Source: Thermanaeromonas sp.
GTDB lineage: Bacteria > Bacillota > DSM-521 > Neomoorellales > Neomoorellaceae
NCBI RefSeq assembly: GCF_021890735.1
Contig: NZ_JAKKUR010000011.1
Coordinates: 1-43,016 of the forward strand
DNA: 43,016 bases
Direction: 5' to 3'
The position numbers and the translations under genes were made by a program. Below, in pieces: positions 40,596 to 43,016 of the stretch (the first letter of the stretch is position 1; each line of letters starts with the position of its first letter). The notes beneath the pieces are model-generated. The model was given only the letters and a program-made list of their open reading frames with translations. It searched no databases and was not told the DNA's origin.

Positions 40596-41695
40596 TTTTT
40601 TTCGTGTGCCCTGTAAGACCACCCACAACGCTCACAAATAGGCACATGCTCCTTACTCTCGTTGACCACTTGGTTAAGCTCCCACCAGAAGTAGCCAAGC
40701 CAACCGAAAACCCTTGGTATGTCCACTTGATGTCGGAACTTGGAGCAGTAGTCTGCATGGCTAAAAAGCTCTCTCAGATTTCCGGCGACTATGCCATATC
40801 TTCCTTCAATGTCCGTTAATAACGCCTCACTTCCGCAGGCTTCTAAAGTGGGTGCAATATATGCCAGTTCTAGCGTAGTCCAGCCTTGTGCGGTAAACCT
40901 GCTAGCCCAGGAAGCTATCTCGTCCAATACTCCCGGCTTCCCTTCGTTTAAGTCTTCGATACACCGCCTCATTAAAGCCTTGTGGAACATTAAATCCATA
41001 CTTCCGCCGAAGGGAAACATTTCGTTAAATGGTTCCGGCCACTGTAGCCAAACATTCAGGCTCCTATTGCCAAAACGGTCTAAAGCGGTAGGAAGCTCAG
41101 GCGACAACGGCTTCTCTTCCCAAACAACTGGCCCACATATTTCTTGGCTCTCGGTTTCCGGGCTAACCGACGGCGGAAGATGGCTTCCAGGTGGCGGCCA
41201 GGCGAAAGTAATCTTCCTCGTATTTTCATCTAGCGACACAATAGGCATAACTGGCCCTGGCTCTACCTTCAAAAGCCTTTCTTCATAACTCACCCTGTCG
41301 CCTTCAAAAACCGGCCTTGTTATCTTGATTTCTTTTAGGCCGGGCACCAAAGACACTCGGCCAACATTTAGCCACTTTCGGAAAAGACCCTCCGGTATTT
41401 TCCCCTCCCAGGACTGCGGGAGGCCTACCTCGATAGGAGGGTAGCAAAATCCCTCTTCGGTTATATGGATAACAACAATCCGGTTTATCGTTTCGCTGGG
41501 CACTGCACATTCCCAAACTCTAAACCCTCGAAAATCCCAGTACCAACGCTTGACCTCCCTTATATCAGGGAGCAGCCAAATAACAGGCTCGCCTCGCCAC
41601 TCTTTTTGTGCTCGCTGTAAATCACGGGCATAAGCGGCATTAAGGGGGCTTAGCTCGAACAGGGGAAGCCAAACCTGAACCCGCTGGCGTGGCAA
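40568..41695 (-). CDS. Unknown protein with C-terminal zinc ribbon; zero frame ends early at a slippery site
   Basis: I do not recognise the family. The zero-frame product is 375 aa from the TTG at 41695, chosen because GGGAGGT lies about 7 bases upstream; the frame is open to 41770 without a ribosome binding site. It is tryptophan-rich and soluble, with a proline-rich linker near residues 170-205 (WPPPGSHLPPSVSPE) and a C-terminal half-zinc site CERCGW near 355. The zero frame stops 9 codons after A_AAA_AAC; the -1 frame supplies two more cysteines and a basic tail (see 40479-40595), giving a product of about 405 aa. It is divergent from an XRE regulator and lies in the accessory region. Confidence 0.75.
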   Translation of the reverse strand: MPRQRVQVWLPLFELSPLNAAYARDLQRAQKEWRGEPVIWLLPDIREVKRWYWDFRGFRVWECAVPSETINRIVVIHITEEGFCYPPIEVGLPQSWEGKIPEGLFRKWLNVGRVSLVPGLKEIKITRPVFEGDRVSYEERLLKVEPGPVMPIVSLDENTRKITFAWPPPGSHLPPSVSPETESQEICGPVVWEEKPLSPELPTALDRFGNRSLNVWLQWPEPFNEMFPFGGSMDLMFHKALMRRCIEDLNEGKPGVLDEIASWASRFTAQGWTTLELAYIAPTLEACGSEALLTDIEGRYGIVAGNLRELFSHADYCSKFRHQVDIPRVFGWLGYFWWELNQVVNESKEHVPICERCGWSYRAHEKNAIVGQMII

Positions 41696-41708
41696 TCCGA
41701 TACCTCCC

Positions 41709-41730
41709 TGTCGCACGAAATGTCGCACGA
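41709..41730. promoter_or_regulatory. Direct repeat in the divergent control region, possible operator
   Basis: TGTCGCACGA occurs twice (41709-41718 and 41721-41730), a 12-base period, directly before the zinc-ribbon gene's TTG start and 59 bases from the XRE regulator gene. It may be the binding site of that regulator; this is inference. Confidence 0.4.
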
Positions 41731-41788
41731 TAGATTTTCTTCTCATCAAGTTTATCATGGCATTGAGCAAACGAAAAGGGGGGCTTCT

Positions 41789-42034
41789 ATGGTCACTAAT
41801 CTTAGGCTTTTACGGGTGCGGAGAGGGTTGACCCTCAAAGATATGGCCGCTCAAATCGGCCTTAACGAAACCTGGTACTGCCGAATGGAGAGAGGCCAGA
41901 ACTACATTCCGCCACACTACCGCCAGAAACTGGCCGAGTTTTTTGGTGTTCCCGTCTCCGAAATCTGTGACGAAGTGACTGGTTGGCCCATACTGGTAGA
42001 CCAGCCAATGCCGAAGCTAGTGCGGAAGGCGTAG
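41789..42034 (+). CDS. XRE family transcriptional regulator
   Basis: An 81-residue protein with an N-terminal Cro/C1-type HTH (residues 3-58): LRLLRVRRGLTLKDMAAQIGLNETWYCRMERGQNYIPP, in which the helix-turn-helix LKDMAAQIGLNETWYCRMER is clear. A short tail of 20 residues follows. The ATG at 41789 has AAAGGGGGG 5 bases upstream. It is divergent from the zinc-ribbon gene and probably regulates the shared control region, as phage- and plasmid-type repressors do. Confidence 0.85.
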   Translation: MVTNLRLLRVRRGLTLKDMAAQIGLNETWYCRMERGQNYIPPHYRQKLAEFFGVPVSEICDEVTGWPILVDQPMPKLVRKA

Positions 42035-42108
42035 CCAGCGGGATAACCTATATCGTTCCCAAAGCCGCAGGCGTGTTGAGCCTGCTGAGAGGTGGGGGAG
42101 GGGAGACC

Positions 42109-42333
42109 ATGTATTTGCGGGAAGCGGTAGAGGCATTTTCCCGAACCCGAAACCCGGAACTCTTGCGGCTTATTCTGAAAAAACATGGGAAGCGGGGTTT
42201 CTCTATCGCCTGCCGGGCGGCAGGCATAAGCCGGGGAGCGGGGAAGAGACTTCTCGGCATATACAACGATAACGGGGCAATAGCCCAAATAGCGAAACAG
42301 GTAGCGGGATTAAAAACTTCAAGGTGGCAATAA
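42109..42333 (+). CDS. Small protein of unknown function, possible DNA-binding helix bundle (74 aa)
   Basis: The ATG at 42109 has GGGAGGGGAG 3-6 bases upstream. The product (MYLREAVEAFSRTRNPELLRLILKKHG at the start; core FSRTRNPELLRLILKK) is helical and basic, with SIACRAAGISRGAGKRLLGIYND resembling a helix-turn-helix. I cannot name a family. It lies 74 bases after the XRE gene on the same strand and is followed by a hairpin at 42337-42358. Confidence 0.6.
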   Translation: MYLREAVEAFSRTRNPELLRLILKKHGKRGFSIACRAAGISRGAGKRLLGIYNDNGAIAQIAKQVAGLKTSRWQ

Positions 42334-42336
42334 GGC

Positions 42337-42358
42337 GGCCGGGCGATATGACCCGGCC
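42337..42358 (+). terminator. Hairpin after the 74-residue ORF
   Basis: GGCCGGG and CCCGGCC with an 8-base loop start 3 bases after the stop; TTAAGCATTT follows, so the T run is weak. It may be a poor terminator. Confidence 0.4.
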
Positions 42359-42385
42359 TTAAGCATTTAGAAAGGGGGAACTCCG

Positions 42386-42751
42386 ATGAAACCTATCCCG
42401 ATAAAAGCCTACGTAGGCGGCAGGTGGGCCGTAGTGGGAAAACTCATTCCCGGCGACCCTCCGGTATTCGAGCAAAGGATAAAAGCCGACGATATCCTTC
42501 GCATTGAAGGAGCGGCGGGGGTAGACCTGCAATACGACCCAGCACTACCGGAAAATACTTTAATCCGCCACATAACACCGTGGGGGGTACTGGAGATACC
42601 TCTACCCGTATTAAAAACTCACCGAAAGGCACGTATTCGGCAGGTAGGGCCTCTTCATCCGAAAAGGATTTACCTCCCTTACCGCTATTGGCGGAACACA
42701 ACCGAGGAGCAGGAACAGCTTACATTCGCATGGGCGGGTGAGACCGTATGA
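42386..42751 (+). CDS. Protein of unknown function (121 aa), accessory region
   Basis: The ATG at 42386 follows AAAGGGGGAA by about 6 bases. The protein is basic and rich in beta-type sequence (VGGRWAVVGKLIPGDPPVF, RIEGAAGVDLQYDP, WGVLEIPLPVLKTHRK), with no membrane segment. I recognise no family. Its stop overlaps the start of the next gene (ATGA at 42748-42751), so they are translationally coupled and probably work together in the element. Confidence 0.65.
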   Translation: MKPIPIKAYVGGRWAVVGKLIPGDPPVFEQRIKADDILRIEGAAGVDLQYDPALPENTLIRHITPWGVLEIPLPVLKTHRKARIRQVGPLHPKRIYLPYRYWRNTTEEQEQLTFAWAGETV

Positions 42752-43016
42752 GCCCCCCTGCTGAAAAGTTGGCCCGGGTTAACGACCCGGGCTTTTTTAT
42801 TCCCGGCCTCTGGTGGACACCGGAGCGGATAGCCTTCCACAACGGCCAGGGGTGGAAAACCGTTCCCTGGCAAAAGTTTATCCCAAAAGGCCAAAAAATG
42901 CAAACATTAGCGGTTTCGCCAGTGGGAACGGACGGCCTTTGCCGCTTCATTGCTTGGGATATTGACGATAACAACCCGGTTTCGGTGCGAAAGCTAGTTT
43001 CCGGCTTACCGCCTGG
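42748..43016 (+). CDS. Possible primase-like replication protein, N-terminal part (cut by window)
   Basis: Only 89 codons are in the window. The start ATG overlaps the previous stop. The sequence FIAWDIDDNNPVSVRKL resembles the first catalytic motif (D-x-D on a hydrophobic strand) of archaeo-eukaryotic-type primase-polymerases carried by plasmids, phages and islands; PGLWWTPERIAFHNGQGW precedes it. This call is tentative, because the other catalytic motifs would lie beyond the window. An intrinsic terminator lies within codons 9-17, so transcripts may end before the gene or the true start may lie further in. Confidence 0.45.
   Translation, partial: MSPPAEKLARVNDPGFFIPGLWWTPERIAFHNGQGWKTVPWQKFIPKGQKMQTLAVSPVGTDGLCRFIAWDIDDNNPVSVRKLVSGLPP
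42772..42798 (+). terminator. Intrinsic terminator inside the start of the primase-like ORF
   Basis: A perfect 8-bp GC-rich stem (GCCCGGGT with ACCCGGGC) and a 5-base loop, followed at once by T6. It lies 24 bases after the ATG of the ORF it interrupts. Confidence 0.7.

Noticed and set aside
1-43016. CRISPR array, rRNA operon or complete insertion sequence
   Set aside because: No regularly spaced repeats with spacers, no rRNA sequence and no transposase frame were found in the window.

Overview
The window looks like chromosome of an anaerobic, spore-forming member of the Bacillota, with gene content resembling Moorella/Thermanaeromonas-type organisms. The grounds are spoIIE, a spore-type Lon protease (lonC), YqhV, the ComA/ComB sulfolactate pair, a formate-tetrahydrofolate ligase, an oxygen-independent NAD route (nadABC with a NiaR-type repressor), a selenium-linked YedF and a small assimilatory-type sulfite reductase. 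Starts are often TTG or GTG behind strong purine-rich ribosome binding sites. The genus is inference.

Layout: 1-2372 holds an exported subtilisin-like protease (cut by the window edge) and a membrane-anchored polysaccharide deacetylase. 2674-3855 is a two-gene unit of sulfite reductase plus a cysteine-rich partner. 3962-9903 (minus strand) is the rpsF-ssb-rpsR-yybS-rplI-lonC-dnaB operon, with a good promoter and a probable S6:S18-binding leader. 10210-10851 is a conserved small-protein operon (DUF1659, DUF2922, YvrJ) ending in a terminator that overlaps the end of the opposing DUF951 gene. 10895-17678 (minus) carries the DUF951, HEAT-repeat, YedF, M18 aminopeptidase, CvpA, DUF441, ComB, ComA and YqhV genes. 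An MFS transporter follows on the plus strand. 18993-28159 (minus) holds phoU and pstB (with a PhoP-box-like promoter), fhs with a perfect terminator, nadC, nadB, nadA, the niaR repressor and mtnA. 28276-33031 is mixed: a small carbonic-anhydrase-like protein, rlmD, a broken L,D-transpeptidase, a small charged protein, a FAH-family hydrolase and an orphan DNA methyltransferase. 33047-39036 (minus) is ndk, ftsH, tilS and spoIIE.

The core chromosome stops at 39514-39572, a tRNA-Glu(UUC) gene that keeps everything from the D-loop to CCA but has lost its 5' part. That is the pattern expected at the distal end of an element integrated into a tRNA gene, and everything to its right is accessory: tandem 21-bp repeats, a hicB-hicB-hicA cassette bounded by 17-bp direct repeats, a zinc-ribbon protein gene, a divergent XRE regulator, two unknown small genes, and the start of a possible primase-like replication protein with an intrinsic terminator inside its first codons.

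The most interesting signal is in the zinc-ribbon gene. The zero frame ends just after two cysteines of a four-cysteine site, and the other two cysteines plus a basic tail lie in the -1 frame directly after a canonical A_AAA_AAC slippery heptamer. This is either programmed frameshifting or a homopolymer indel. Other points worth a second look are a candidate NiaR operator downstream of a near-consensus nadA promoter, the PhoP-like repeats before pstB, a CTG-initiated 67-residue ORF before cvpA, and the island boundary itself.
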